Shown here: one piece after another, positions 31,951-41,674 of the stretch
How positions within the stretch are numbered: position 1 is the stretch's first letter
Layout: each line of letters starts with the position of its first letter
DNA from: Algoriphagus hitonicola
GTDB taxonomy: Bacteria > Bacteroidota > Bacteroidia > Cytophagales > Cyclobacteriaceae
DNA: 64,000 nucleotides
Direction of reading: 5' to 3'
Assembly: GCF_900113375.1 (NCBI RefSeq)
Contig: NZ_FOPC01000011.1
Coordinates: 105,480-169,479, forward strand
Made by a program: the position numbers and the translations under genes
The notes under the pieces: model-generated
The model's database searches: none
What the model saw: the letters and a program-made list of their open reading frames with translations, nothing else
Told to the model about the DNA's origin: nothing

Positions 31951-33189
31951 ATGGAAAGTTTAGCTCACAAGGAAGTCATCAACCTACTTCTTCAACTCGC
32001 CAGCATGTTGATTTTGGCTCGGGTATTTGCTGAAATCGCACAGAAATTTAAGCAACCGGCGGTAGTTGGGGAGCTTTTGGCGGGAATTATCCTCGGTCCC
32101 ACCATTTTAGGGACGATTAATCCAGACTTTTTTGACTATCTCTTTCAAAGCAATCCCTCTGCTAATATCGCCTTGGATGGCATCGTCCAAATGGCGGTCA
32201 TTCTGCTCCTGTTTATCGCTGGGCTTGAGGTAGAGCTGCATTTGGTTTGGTCCCAAGGCAAATCGGCTCTGAATATCAGTTTATTGGGTTTGGTTGTCCC
32301 CTTTATCCTAGGCTTTGTATTTCCCTATTTCTTTGCTTCCTTCTTTGGATTTGCCGATGGGGAGCGTCTGCTGTTTTCCTTATTTATGGGGACTGCGATG
32401 TCCATTACGGCCTTGCCGGTGGTGGTCAGGATCTTGATGGATATGAATCTCTTCAAAACTAAGATGGGAATGGTCATTGTGGCCTCCGCTATGGTCAATG
32501 ATATCATTGGCTGGTTGATCTTTTCGGTGATTTTGTCTTTTATGGGAAAGAGCGGGAGCTTGTCGCTTTTCAATACCATAGGAATCACCTTGTTGTTCAC
32601 GGTATTTATGTTGACACTAGGCAAAGGCATGATCAATCGGGTGCTGCCTTGGATTAATAAAAACCTCGCTTGGCCGGGAGGATTACTTTCTCTCTCTATG
32701 GCCTTTTGTTTTTTGGCGGCAGCCTTTACCGAGTGGCTGGGGATCCATTCCATTTTTGGAGCTTTTCTTTTGGGGGTAGCATTGGGAGATTCGAGTCATA
32801 TGTCAGAGCGAGCCAAGGAAATTATCCATCAGTTTATCAATAATATTTTTGCCCCCTTGTTTTTTGTGTCGATTGGATTGAAGATCAACTTCTTTACCAA
32901 TTTCGACTTTTGGTTGGTCCTAGCGGTATTGGTGATTTCCTTTGTGGGAAAAATCGTGGGAAGCGGGTTCGGAGCTTTACGCTCAGGATATCCTAAAAAA
33001 GAAGCTTTGGCAGTGGGATTTGGGATGAATGCGCGCGGCGCTATGGAAATCATTCTGGGGTTAATTGCTTTGGAAAACGGATTGATAGATGAAAAGCTTT
33101 TTGTGGCTTTGGTGATTATGGCAATTATCACGAGTATGTCCAGTGGACCGCTCATGAAATGGAGCCTAAAAGCAGAAAAGGTTCCTTAA
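31951..33189 (+). CDS. Cation:proton antiporter (CPA2 family)
   Basis: A 412-residue inner-membrane protein with about 12 hydrophobic helices. The CPA2 signature is visible: QPAVVGELLAGIILGPTILG near residue 31, LLLFIAGLEVEL near 83 and the unwound-helix region near MVNDIIGWL at about 180, which supplies the conserved Asp. It should exchange Na+ or K+ for protons. Unlike KefB/KefC there is no C-terminal RCK/TrkA-N domain. It is encoded five bases behind a universal stress protein, a common pairing. Confidence 0.9.
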   Translation: MESLAHKEVINLLLQLASMLILARVFAEIAQKFKQPAVVGELLAGIILGPTILGTINPDFFDYLFQSNPSANIALDGIVQMAVILLLFIAGLEVELHLVWSQGKSALNISLLGLVVPFILGFVFPYFFASFFGFADGERLLFSLFMGTAMSITALPVVVRILMDMNLFKTKMGMVIVASAMVNDIIGWLIFSVILSFMGKSGSLSLFNTIGITLLFTVFMLTLGKGMINRVLPWINKNLAWPGGLLSLSMAFCFLAAAFTEWLGIHSIFGAFLLGVALGDSSHMSERAKEIIHQFINNIFAPLFFVSIGLKINFFTNFDFWLVLAVLVISFVGKIVGSGFGALRSGYPKKEALAVGFGMNARGAMEIILGLIALENGLIDEKLFVALVIMAIITSMSSGPLMKWSLKAEKVP

Positions 33190-33327
33190 TTATATCTACA
33201 TTCGGTTGTAATATTTTTATATTTTCTGGTTAATTACCGTTAAAGAAAACCCTTCATTTGGATATTGTTGGGGACCTTACATAGAATTTGTTAACTTTAA
33301 GTAATTGAAACCAACATCTATTACATT

Positions 33328-33816
33328 ATGAATTTTAAAATCACGATTAAATCTCTATCCTTTCTAGTTCTTTCAGTTGTTTTTTTATCAGCTTCAGCTT
33401 TTGCACAGCAAATGACTCCCCCTCAGGCACCGGTTCAGGATGACTTCTCTGATTCTGAAATTGAATCCTTTGTAAAAATCAACGAAGAAATTATGCCTGT
33501 TCAGGAAAAAGTCCAGCAGAACATGGTCAAAACTATCCAGGATAATGGCATGGAAGTGCCCCGCTTTCAGGAATTGGCACAAGCACAGTCTGCCGGTACG
33601 TTAAGAGAGGCAACTGAAGACTTGGACGAAATCGAAAAATTTAATACGATCGGTCAGGAAGTGATGAAACTACAGCAGGATATGCAGGTAGAGGTCCAGG
33701 GAATCATCGAAAAAAGTGATATGCCCGCAGAAAAATTCGAAGCGATTTATATGGCTTATAACACGAGTCCCAAAGTAAAAGAGAAAGTGGATAAACTCTT
33801 GAAAAAAGATCAATAA
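33328..33816 (+). CDS. DUF4168 domain secreted protein
   Basis: A 162-residue protein with signal peptide ending SASAFAQ. The mature part is helical and charged (FSDSEIESFVKINEEIMPVQ; EIEKFNTIGQEVMKLQQDMQ), as in the DUF4168 family of periplasmic proteins of unknown function. It is transcribed alone, with about 140 bases upstream and an intrinsic terminator downstream. No catalytic motif is seen. Confidence 0.85.
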   Translation: MNFKITIKSLSFLVLSVVFLSASAFAQQMTPPQAPVQDDFSDSEIESFVKINEEIMPVQEKVQQNMVKTIQDNGMEVPRFQELAQAQSAGTLREATEDLDEIEKFNTIGQEVMKLQQDMQVEVQGIIEKSDMPAEKFEAIYMAYNTSPKVKEKVDKLLKKDQ

Positions 33817-33870
33817 TCGATTTTCACTCGACATTGTGAGCCAAGATTAATGCTCAAGCTTTAAACAATT

Positions 33871-33893
33871 AGCCCCTTTTTTGGGGCTTTTTT
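33871..33893 (+). terminator. Intrinsic terminator after the DUF4168 gene
   Basis: AGCCCC and GGGGCT form the stem around a T-only loop, followed by six T. Confidence 0.85.
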
Positions 33894-33986
33894 ATTGCTT
33901 TTATCGAAAGCTCTTCGATACTTTCTATTCGATATTTGCAACCAAAGCTTCTATTTTTGGCTTTTAAACAAAAAAATAATTGTCTC

Positions 33987-35018
33987 ATGGCGAAAGCAAA
34001 AGGAAAGATTGGGGTATTGCTGGTGAACCTCGGAACACCCGATAGCACCAAAACCGGGGATGTCAGAAAATACCTCCGCGAATTTTTAATGGACGGTAGG
34101 GTGATTGACTTTCCTTTTATCCCGCGCTGGATGTTGGTCAATCTGATAATTGCGCCATTTAGAGCCCCAAAATCCGCTGGAGAATATCGTAAACTCTGGA
34201 CGGATCGAGGCTCTCCGCTATTGTTCCACACCCAAGATTTGAAAGATAAACTGGTTGCCAAATTGGACCCCAAAGAATACCTGGTCAGTATGGCCATGCG
34301 CTATCAAACTCCGAGTATCGAGTCAGGACTCAAAGAGCTCATGGATGCCAAAGTCCGAAAAATCATCGTAGTGCCGCTTTTCCCTCAATATGCATCGGCC
34401 ACCAATGGTTCGGTGATTGATCGGGTGATGGAGATCGCGCGAACTTGGCAGATTATTCCGGAGATGACTTTTGTAAGCAATTACGTGGATCATCCGTTGT
34501 TTCTGGAAGCTTGGGCCGAGTTAGGCCGGGAAGCCATGCAAAAGCAGGATTATGACAAATTTGTCTTCTCCTACCATGGATTGCCGGAGCGACAAATCAG
34601 AAAGGGTTCCGTGGATGGCTACTGTCAGCTAGGAGCATGCTGCAATAAATATGGATTGAAAAATCAATTTTGCTATCGTGCGCAGTGTTTTCAGACTACC
34701 CGGTTGGTAGCAGAAAAGCTGGGTTTACCTGATGATAAAGTACTTACTTGCTTTCAGTCCCGGCTTGGCAAAGATCCCTGGGTCAAGCCCTATACCGAAG
34801 ACGTAATCAAGGAACTAGCAAAGGACGGGATCAAAAAGGTGTTAGTATTTTCACCTGCATTTGTGGCGGATTGTTTGGAGACTACCGTGGAAGTGGGAGA
34901 GGAGTACAAGGAGCAGTTTGAAGAATTGGGAGGAGAGCATTGGGATTTGGTGCCGAGCTTAAACTCAAGCGATACCTGGGTCAACTGTGTCAAAGATCTG
35001 GTCGAAAGCCGAGCTTAA
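33987..35018 (+). CDS. hemH: Ferrochelatase
   Basis: The ATG at 33987 gives 343 residues starting MAKAKGKIGVLLVNLGTP, the usual start of the family. Ferrochelatase inserts Fe2+ into protoporphyrin IX, the last step of protoheme synthesis. Visible motifs are GSPLLFHTQ near residue 80, the catalytic His in SYHGLPERQ near 196 and the Glu in TTVEVGEEY near 300. A cysteine cluster (CQLGACC, CYRAQC) near 210-235 could hold an iron-sulfur cluster as in some bacterial ferrochelatases. No other heme genes are adjacent. Confidence 0.96.
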   Translation: MAKAKGKIGVLLVNLGTPDSTKTGDVRKYLREFLMDGRVIDFPFIPRWMLVNLIIAPFRAPKSAGEYRKLWTDRGSPLLFHTQDLKDKLVAKLDPKEYLVSMAMRYQTPSIESGLKELMDAKVRKIIVVPLFPQYASATNGSVIDRVMEIARTWQIIPEMTFVSNYVDHPLFLEAWAELGREAMQKQDYDKFVFSYHGLPERQIRKGSVDGYCQLGACCNKYGLKNQFCYRAQCFQTTRLVAEKLGLPDDKVLTCFQSRLGKDPWVKPYTEDVIKELAKDGIKKVLVFSPAFVADCLETTVEVGEEYKEQFEELGGEHWDLVPSLNSSDTWVNCVKDLVESRA

Positions 35019-35139
35019 TTGGGCTTCCTTCATTCAAAAAATAAGATTAAATCAGCAACAGTTTTTGTCCTGTTTCTGATTTTTCTTTTTAGTTTCTCAC
35101 CCTAAAAATTCCTATCTAGATTACCCAAAAACCATCACC

Positions 35140-36306
35140 TTGACACCAGCACAAAAAACCCAGATTCTGTTGATTTTGGGCATTGTTTTTATCTCGATTA
35201 ATCTCAGGACCTCCATTGCCTCCGTGGGGCCTTTGATCCCATTTATCCGGGAAGACTTGGGGATTTCCAATGGATTGGCTGGTTTTCTGACGACTTTGTC
35301 CCTGATCACCTTTGCGATTTTCTCCCTTTTTGCTCCCCGTATCGGCAAGTATTTGGGCCATGGACGAGCGATTTTTCTTGGGATATCGATTTTGTCGATC
35401 GGCGTGGTAATTCGGGTTTTGGGTGGAGTGAATTTGCTTTTCTTTGGTACCGCCCTTACGGGAATTGGGATCGTGATCGCCAATGTGCTGATGATTCCCT
35501 TTTTTAAGGCAAAAATTCCCCACAAACTCGGGTTGATGACGGCGATATTGTCCACCGGAATGTCCCTGTTTGCTGCGATAGCATCTGGAATCAGCGTTCC
35601 CTTGGCCTTGGACCTGGGTATGGGCTGGAGAGGTTCATTGGCTTCATGGTCAGTGTTGATGGTTTTGGCCCTGGTGCTTTGGATCCCACAATTGGACCCA
35701 AGACCTACTGCCGCACAGCGCAGTATTTTTCCCGGAAAAAATGTCTGGAAATCCAGACTGGCCTGGCAAGTCACCTTATTTATGGGAGCACAGTCGGTGA
35801 TGTATTTTACCATGGTAACTTGGCTACCGGATATGCTGATCGCCAAAGGCATGAGTCCAACGCACGCCGGTTTGGCTTTGTCTTACATGCAGATGATTTC
35901 CCTGATCGGAACATTTTTTGCCCCCGAAATTCTAATGCGCCTTAAGCAGCAATCTGTGGTTATCATCGGAGTGGCAATTGGATATTTTGTGGGATTTAGT
36001 TTGCTTTTTTTCAGTCAAAGTGTAATAATTTTTACTGCATTGACCATCGTTGGGATCGGTAGTGGAGCCAGCTTGAGTATCGCTTACACCCTGATTTCCT
36101 TGCGAACTGCCGAAGATCAAACGACCGCCCGGCTATCCGGTATGGTTCAGTCGGCGGGTTATGTATTAGCTGCTTTGGGTCCCTTGCTTTTTGGAATTTC
36201 CCTCGATTTCATCGGTAATTGGGATTTGCTGATTTGGTTTTTGCTGCTGATGAGCGTACAGTTTTTGTTTTTTGGTATTCCTGCCGGAAAAGACCGTAAA
36301 ATCTAG
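35140..36306 (+). CDS. MFS transporter, CynX/NimT-like
   Basis: A 388-residue inner-membrane protein starting at a TTG (LTPAQKTQILLILGIVFISI). It has about 12 hydrophobic helices and the signature NLRTSIASVGPLIPFIREDL near residue 20, typical of the CynX/NimT group of the major facilitator superfamily. Members include cyanate and nitroimidazole transporters, but the substrate here cannot be told. It stands alone between hemH and a DUF2179 gene. Confidence 0.85.
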   Translation: MTPAQKTQILLILGIVFISINLRTSIASVGPLIPFIREDLGISNGLAGFLTTLSLITFAIFSLFAPRIGKYLGHGRAIFLGISILSIGVVIRVLGGVNLLFFGTALTGIGIVIANVLMIPFFKAKIPHKLGLMTAILSTGMSLFAAIASGISVPLALDLGMGWRGSLASWSVLMVLALVLWIPQLDPRPTAAQRSIFPGKNVWKSRLAWQVTLFMGAQSVMYFTMVTWLPDMLIAKGMSPTHAGLALSYMQMISLIGTFFAPEILMRLKQQSVVIIGVAIGYFVGFSLLFFSQSVIIFTALTIVGIGSGASLSIAYTLISLRTAEDQTTARLSGMVQSAGYVLAALGPLLFGISLDFIGNWDLLIWFLLLMSVQFLFFGIPAGKDRKI

Positions 36307-36347
36307 CTTCCTTCAAGCGAAATCGAAAAGGCCATCCATAATTCTCG

Positions 36348-36355
36348 TACCTTTG
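36348..36355 (+). promoter_or_regulatory. -7 promoter element
   Basis: TACCTTTG fits TAnnTTTG and lies 26 bases before the ATG at 36382. The -33 TTTG is not in place, so the call rests on the -7 box. Confidence 0.45.
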
Positions 36356-36381
36356 CGGCTCAAATCAGAATTAAAAAAGCC

Positions 36382-36984
36382 ATGCAAGATTTTCTATACA
36401 ATTTGGGAGTGTCAGAACAGCTATTTAATTACCTGATTATGCCTGCCCTGATCTTTATTGCCCGGGTAGGTGACGTCTCGATCAATACCCTCCGGATCAT
36501 GTTCATGATGAACGGGAAAAAGAATATCGCTCCCGTCCTTGGTTTTTTTGAAGCCTTGATCTGGCTCTTGGCGATTGGGCAGATTTTTCAAAATATCAAT
36601 AACCCGATGTCCTATGTGGCTTATGCTGCTGGATTTGGTACGGGTACGTACGTGGGGATGTATTTTGAAGAAAAATTGGCTTTAGGCCGGGTATTGGTCC
36701 GTGTAATCACTCCCGCAACCCAGCACGAACTGATGGAGTTTATGAAGGATCGGAATTATCGATTTACCAACGTGGGTGCCGAAGGTCGATTTGGGAAAGT
36801 TAATTTGCTTTTTACCGTGATGAAACGGGAGAATCTCAAAGAATTTATCGCCAAAGTAAAATCCGTGGATGAGAAAGCGTTTTATACCATAGAAAGTGTC
36901 AAACGGGTATCGGAGGATGATTTGAATGTCATGGAGGATAAGCCGCGATTCCGAACCAGACTTTTTAGCAAAGCCCGTGCTTGA
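36382..36984 (+). CDS. DUF2179 membrane protein (UPF0316 family)
   Basis: A 200-residue protein. The N-terminal 85 residues hold three hydrophobic segments (IMPALIFIARVGDVSINTLR is typical of UPF0316; then ALIWLLAIGQIF). The C-terminal domain from about residue 110 is a DUF2179 fold (RFGKVNLLFTVMKRENLKEF), also found in YitT-type proteins. The function is unknown. The stop codon overlaps the start of the following methyltransferase gene, so they form an operon. Confidence 0.85.
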   Translation: MQDFLYNLGVSEQLFNYLIMPALIFIARVGDVSINTLRIMFMMNGKKNIAPVLGFFEALIWLLAIGQIFQNINNPMSYVAYAAGFGTGTYVGMYFEEKLALGRVLVRVITPATQHELMEFMKDRNYRFTNVGAEGRFGKVNLLFTVMKRENLKEFIAKVKSVDEKAFYTIESVKRVSEDDLNVMEDKPRFRTRLFSKARA

Positions 36985-37691
36985 TGGGAAATTCCTGGTT
37001 TGATTTCCAGCAGTTTCGGGTGGAGCAGGATCGCTGTGCGATGAAAATCTCCACAGATGCTGTGCTTTTGGGAGCACTTGTGGAGGCAATTGATGGAGAT
37101 CAAATTTTGGATATTGGTACCGGCACAGGTGTCATCGCTTTGATGCTGGCTCAGCGATTTCCAGGCTCCTTATTTACCGCTGTGGAGCTGGATGCTGAAG
37201 CGGCTACACAGGCTTCTGATAATTTTCAAAAAAGTCCCTTTTCCAATCGGATACAACTTGTCCATGGAGCCGTCCAAGATTTTAGAAGGGAGGAAAAGTT
37301 TGAGGTGATCGTGTCTAACCCTCCTTTTTTTCCAGATCATCTTAAGTCTATTGATCCCCAGCGAAATCGAGCGCTGCACACGGGAGAATTGAGTTTTTTG
37401 GATTTGGGAAAAGCGGTTTCTGAATTGCTGAAACCCAATGGTCGGTTTTTTGTGATTTTGCCTCCTCGGCAGATGAATGAATTGAAAGTAGTAATGGAGA
37501 AATTGGGGCTGTTTCCCTTTATTGAGTTTTTAATCAGAGATCGATCTGATCTGCCGATTCATCGGGAGGCGGTGGGATTTGAATTCCAATCGGGGAGTTT
37601 TTCCCAATTTCCCCTTTGTCTGAAAAATGATTCTGGAGCGTATTCCGATGAATATAAAAGGCTGATTTCAGGATTTCTGTTGGGATATTGA
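36984..37691 (+). CDS. trmN6: tRNA1(Val) (adenine37-N6)-methyltransferase
   Basis: A 235-residue SAM-dependent methyltransferase of the YfiC type. The start ATG shares a base with the preceding TGA. SAM motif I is DIGTGTG (residues 43-49), and the N6-adenine catalytic motif is NPPF (112-115) in EVIVSNPPFFPDH. The N-terminus FQQFRVEQDRCAMKISTDAV is characteristic of the subfamily. It methylates A37 of valine tRNA in E. coli; the same role is expected here. Confidence 0.88.
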   Translation: MGNSWFDFQQFRVEQDRCAMKISTDAVLLGALVEAIDGDQILDIGTGTGVIALMLAQRFPGSLFTAVELDAEAATQASDNFQKSPFSNRIQLVHGAVQDFRREEKFEVIVSNPPFFPDHLKSIDPQRNRALHTGELSFLDLGKAVSELLKPNGRFFVILPPRQMNELKVVMEKLGLFPFIEFLIRDRSDLPIHREAVGFEFQSGSFSQFPLCLKNDSGAYSDEYKRLISGFLLGY

Positions 37692-37806
37692 TTTTACCGG
37701 ACAATTTCAAAACCGGATTTCAAATATATTTTGTTAAAAAACAAAAGGGCTGTTGCTGAAGTACTTTTAATCTCTATTTTTGAAATTAAGTTTTAGGGAT
37801 CAACTC

Positions 37807-39264
37807 ATGAGGAAAATTTTATCAGTAGCGGTTTTGGCCGTGTTTTTTTTAGGTATTGGCTGTGATCAGGAGATAGATGAAACATTGGTCGTTCAGACGG
37901 AGGACTTGCTCTTCGTCAGCGGTGAACAAGTTCGGGCATCGGGAAGAGTAATCAGCGGTCAGGCAGTGTCTTTGGCAGATCATGGATTTTACCTTTCGGA
38001 GGATAGTGATTTTTCGAATCCGACGGTGATTTCCCTAGGAGCCAAAGATGGACCGGGGAGATTTATCGGTGAAACGGCAGGTCTAAAGTCCGGAGCAAAT
38101 TATTTTATCAAATCATTTATGGATCTCAAGGGAGAGGTGGTATTCGGGAATGTGGTGGAGTTTTCTACCTTAAATGCCGATTTGGACTCCTTTTCCCCTG
38201 ATTTTTCGGTTCCCGGTGAGGAGTTGGTGATTTTAGGAAGGAACTTTACTTCTGATACGCAAGTGTTTTTTGGGAAGAATAAAGCCGAAGTACTCGAAAT
38301 CAGATTGGAAAGTCTTATTCGCGTACGTATTCCAACTTCTCAAGAGAGATTGGTTACTATTCGGGTTGTTTCTCAGGGGAATGATTTAGTCTTTGGAGAT
38401 CAATTTGAATATCAGTCTGGAAGTTTTGAACTGATGACTGAGTTTCCTGAGGCGATTCGGCTTTATGAAAATGTGTTTTTTCAAAATTCCGAAGGATTTT
38501 GGATTGGATTGGGCTTAGCCAAAGGAGGAGAGTTGATTTCCTATTTTCAGCGCTATCAACCTACAACCAATCAATGGGACCGGATAAATTTTCCCGGTAT
38601 TCCTCGATCCTTTGCTTTTGCCACGGAGCATTACCTGGGTGGCGGAGTGATAGAAGTTGGCCGGGACGAGTTTGATCCAGAATACAGCTTTTATGAGATT
38701 ACGGAGGATGGTTTTCAGAGATTGGAAGATTTGGATTTTATGAGTCGGGATTCCAAGGCCTTTGAGGTAAATGGCGAACTGTATCTGCTGGGTTCGCAAA
38801 TCGGAGGACCACCCTATTTTAGAAAATACAACCCCTCCAGTAGAACCTGGTTAGCGTTGCCTTCGCCTCCAGAATTATTTAATGCCTCTCATGTGCATTT
38901 TATTAAGGATCAAATGGTCTATTTGATCAGCTCCAACCATGCACTCTGGACTTACCATGTCCAATCACAAACTTGGGCTGAAGTGGGTCAGTATCCGGGG
39001 ACTTTGGGCCTGGGCTATGGAATGGGTCAGGTCATCGGCGAAAAGGCCTATGTTGGGCTTTATCGGAGAAGCGGTGAGCTTTGGGAACTTGATTTGGGGA
39101 CCTTAGAATGGGAGCCAAAAAACTCCCTACCCACTATTCCTCAGGGGGTGGTAGTCGGTCATTTCCAAAAGGATGATTTTCTCTACATTATGCGGGTTCC
39201 CGATATCAACTTGCAGGGCGATTTCCCGATGGAAATGTATCGATATGATCCGGAGGGTATTTAA
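37807..39264 (+). CDS. IPT/TIG and Kelch-repeat lipoprotein
   Basis: The ATG at 37807 gives 485 residues with lipoprotein signal VFFLGIGCDQ. A fibronectin-like region is followed by an IPT/TIG domain near residues 130-205 (FSPDFSVPGEELVILGRNFT). Kelch-type blades follow to the end (YQPTTNQWDRINFPGIPRSF; LWTYHVQSQTWAEVGQYPGT; LWELDLGTLEWEPKNSLP). It is probably a surface or outer-membrane lipoprotein. It is encoded 10 bases before a TonB receptor gene and with a DUF4249 gene behind, so the three products likely work together in binding and import. Confidence 0.85.
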   Translation: MRKILSVAVLAVFFLGIGCDQEIDETLVVQTEDLLFVSGEQVRASGRVISGQAVSLADHGFYLSEDSDFSNPTVISLGAKDGPGRFIGETAGLKSGANYFIKSFMDLKGEVVFGNVVEFSTLNADLDSFSPDFSVPGEELVILGRNFTSDTQVFFGKNKAEVLEIRLESLIRVRIPTSQERLVTIRVVSQGNDLVFGDQFEYQSGSFELMTEFPEAIRLYENVFFQNSEGFWIGLGLAKGGELISYFQRYQPTTNQWDRINFPGIPRSFAFATEHYLGGGVIEVGRDEFDPEYSFYEITEDGFQRLEDLDFMSRDSKAFEVNGELYLLGSQIGGPPYFRKYNPSSRTWLALPSPPELFNASHVHFIKDQMVYLISSNHALWTYHVQSQTWAEVGQYPGTLGLGYGMGQVIGEKAYVGLYRRSGELWELDLGTLEWEPKNSLPTIPQGVVVGHFQKDDFLYIMRVPDINLQGDFPMEMYRYDPEGI

Positions 39265-39274
39265 TCAACGTACT

Positions 39275-41674
39275 ATGAAGAAATTTTTACCACTCTTTTT
39301 TCTATTCATCCTCCAAGCTGCTTTTGCGCAGGAAACCATCAAGCGACTGGTTATTGGTCGGGACATCGGGCAATTGAAGGATATCCGAATATCCGGACGG
39401 ATTATCGATGAGATTACTGGAGAAGCATTAGTCGGGGCAACGGTAACGGTACCTGAATTGGATCAGGTGAAAGTCACCGATCCCAATGGAGGTTTTGAAT
39501 TGGTTTTGGACCGGGCGGAGTACAATCTGGAATTCCGTTTTGTAGGATATGAAACCATCCGCTATCCGATCACTGCAGTCGGAGATGGGCGACTGTCGAT
39601 TCGAATGATCCAGGAAGATTTTGAACTCGACGATGTGGTGATTTACGGTCGTGATCCGGAGAAAAACATCCGATCTACGGATATGGGTGCGATTACCTTG
39701 AGCGTGAATTCCATGCGTGAACTTCCTCCTTTTTTAGGAGAAGTAGACATCATTCGGTCTATGGCTACACTTCCTGGAGTTTCCCAGGTAGGTGAAGCAG
39801 CTGCCGGTATCAATGTCCGTGGAGGCGGGGCTGATCAAAACCTGATCCAATATGCCGGAGCTCCCATTTACAATCCTACGCACCTATTTGGCTTGTTTAC
39901 TTCTTTCAATCCAGATGTGGTCAACGACGTGACGCTATACAAATCGGTGATTCCTCCTCGATTTGGAGGAAGGGGTTCTTCTATTTTGGACATTCTCCCC
40001 AAAACCGGTGCGCTAGACCGCTGGGGAGGAGATTTGATGCTAAGTAATATCTCGGGGAAAGTGGGAATCAATGGACCTCTGGTCAAAGATAAAATCTCAT
40101 TCCGGGGTGGATTCAGAGCCTCCTATATCAATTGGTTTTTAAAGTCACTAAGTAATCCTGATCTGCGGAATTCGCAAGCCAATTTTTATGATGGGAATGT
40201 AGTTATTTCTGCACCAATCAGCGACTCCAATGAATTTACCTACAGTTTTTATACTTCTTATGATGATTTTGCTTTTGCCTCGGATACGACCATTTCCTGG
40301 CAAAATAATTCCCATTCCCTGCAGTGGAAAAGCAAAATAAACGAAAGGTTAAGTTTGGAGGCATTGGGCTATTATACCCAGTACGACTACAGTATTTTTA
40401 ACCGATCGGGAATCAGTGACTTTGATCTGAATTCGGGAATTATTGATTTTGGGGGAAAGGTATTTTTCCAATATCAACTCAATCCTACCCATAAATTCAC
40501 TTTCGGAGGAGATATTAAAAACCTTCAGATCCAGCCTGGGGAATTGGTGCCATCGGATTCTCAGGAATCTGGAATTTTACCCAAAAAAGTCCAAAATGAA
40601 TACGGATTGGAATCAGGGGCCCATGTTCAACATGAATTTGAAATTGGGGAAAAGATCGGAATGACCTATGGATTGCGCTACGATATGTACAGTTACCTAG
40701 GTCCTCGGACAGTCCGGCAATACGCCGAAAATCAAGCCAAATCCGACGGATCGGCAATCGGTGAGCAGGGCTACGGAGAGGGAGAAAAAATCATCGACTA
40801 CTCCGGACTGGGACCTCGTGGATCGATTCGGTATTCCCTTTCCAAAGCGAGTTCGATCAAGGCAGGGTACAACAAAATGTATCAGTTTATCCATTTGATT
40901 TCCAATACGGCGACCATAGCTCCCACGGACTTTTGGAAGCTGAGTGATGAATTTCTAGCCCCTCAGATCGTCGATCAATATTCGCTTGGATTCTATAATA
41001 ATTTCAAAGGGAATATTTTTGAAACGTCCATAGAAGTGTATTATAAGGACATCCAAAATGTGGTAGAATACAAGGATGGCGCAAATCTGATCATGCAGAA
41101 TTTCCTGGAAACCGAGCTGGTTCCTGCCCAAGGACGAGCTTACGGAATTGAGCTTTATGCCAAGAAAAACCTGGGGAGATTGACCGGGTGGATTTCTTAT
41201 ACCTATTCGCGAAGTCTCCGTCGGGTGATTACTGCTTTCGAAGAGGAGATCATCAACGATGGGGAATGGTTTGCTTCCAATTTTGACAAACCCCATGACA
41301 TCACTTTGATCGGAAATTACAAGGTAAGTACAAATACGTCCATATCCGCCACATTCGGATATAGCACAGGAAGGCCGGTTACATTTCCTGAGGCCAAATT
41401 TGACTATTCCGGCAATTCCTTGGCCTATTTTGATCGGAGAAATGAACAACGACTTCCGGATTTTCACCGATTGGATTTCTCCGTCAATTTCAAATTCAGA
41501 GGAGAAAGCAAATTTGCCGATGGAGACTGGACCTTTTCGGTCTTGAATGTGTACGGGCGAAGAAATCCATTCTCCCTCTTTTTTGTGGATGAAACCGGCG
41601 CACCTCCCCAAGCTAACCGATTGGCCATATTGGGAGTGCCGCTTCCAAGTTTAAGTTATTCGATTGCATTCTGA
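39275..41674 (+). CDS. TonB-dependent outer-membrane receptor
   Basis: The ATG at 39275 gives 799 residues with signal peptide MKKFLPLFFLFILQAAFAQ. A carboxypeptidase-regulatory domain lies at about residues 36-125 (RISGRIIDEITGEALVGATV). A plug follows (REL PPFLGEVDIIRSMATLPG; NVRGGGADQNLIQYAGAPIY). The rest is a beta-barrel ending SLSYSIAF. It is shorter than SusC and no SusD gene is near. It overlaps the DUF4249 gene by one base. The ligand is unknown; the TonB, DUF4249 and Kelch genes form one operon. Confidence 0.92.
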   Translation: MKKFLPLFFLFILQAAFAQETIKRLVIGRDIGQLKDIRISGRIIDEITGEALVGATVTVPELDQVKVTDPNGGFELVLDRAEYNLEFRFVGYETIRYPITAVGDGRLSIRMIQEDFELDDVVIYGRDPEKNIRSTDMGAITLSVNSMRELPPFLGEVDIIRSMATLPGVSQVGEAAAGINVRGGGADQNLIQYAGAPIYNPTHLFGLFTSFNPDVVNDVTLYKSVIPPRFGGRGSSILDILPKTGALDRWGGDLMLSNISGKVGINGPLVKDKISFRGGFRASYINWFLKSLSNPDLRNSQANFYDGNVVISAPISDSNEFTYSFYTSYDDFAFASDTTISWQNNSHSLQWKSKINERLSLEALGYYTQYDYSIFNRSGISDFDLNSGIIDFGGKVFFQYQLNPTHKFTFGGDIKNLQIQPGELVPSDSQESGILPKKVQNEYGLESGAHVQHEFEIGEKIGMTYGLRYDMYSYLGPRTVRQYAENQAKSDGSAIGEQGYGEGEKIIDYSGLGPRGSIRYSLSKASSIKAGYNKMYQFIHLISNTATIAPTDFWKLSDEFLAPQIVDQYSLGFYNNFKGNIFETSIEVYYKDIQNVVEYKDGANLIMQNFLETELVPAQGRAYGIELYAKKNLGRLTGWISYTYSRSLRRVITAFEEEIINDGEWFASNFDKPHDITLIGNYKVSTNTSISATFGYSTGRPVTFPEAKFDYSGNSLAYFDRRNEQRLPDFHRLDFSVNFKFRGESKFADGDWTFSVLNVYGRRNPFSLFFVDETGAPPQANRLAILGVPLPSLSYSIAF

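Noticed and set aside
35121..35852. Minus-strand open frame of 243 codons
   Set aside because: Antisense to the MFS transporter; repetitive basic composition and no family pattern.
40955..41611. Minus-strand open frame of 218 codons
   Set aside because: Antisense to the TonB receptor barrel, which is well supported on the plus strand.
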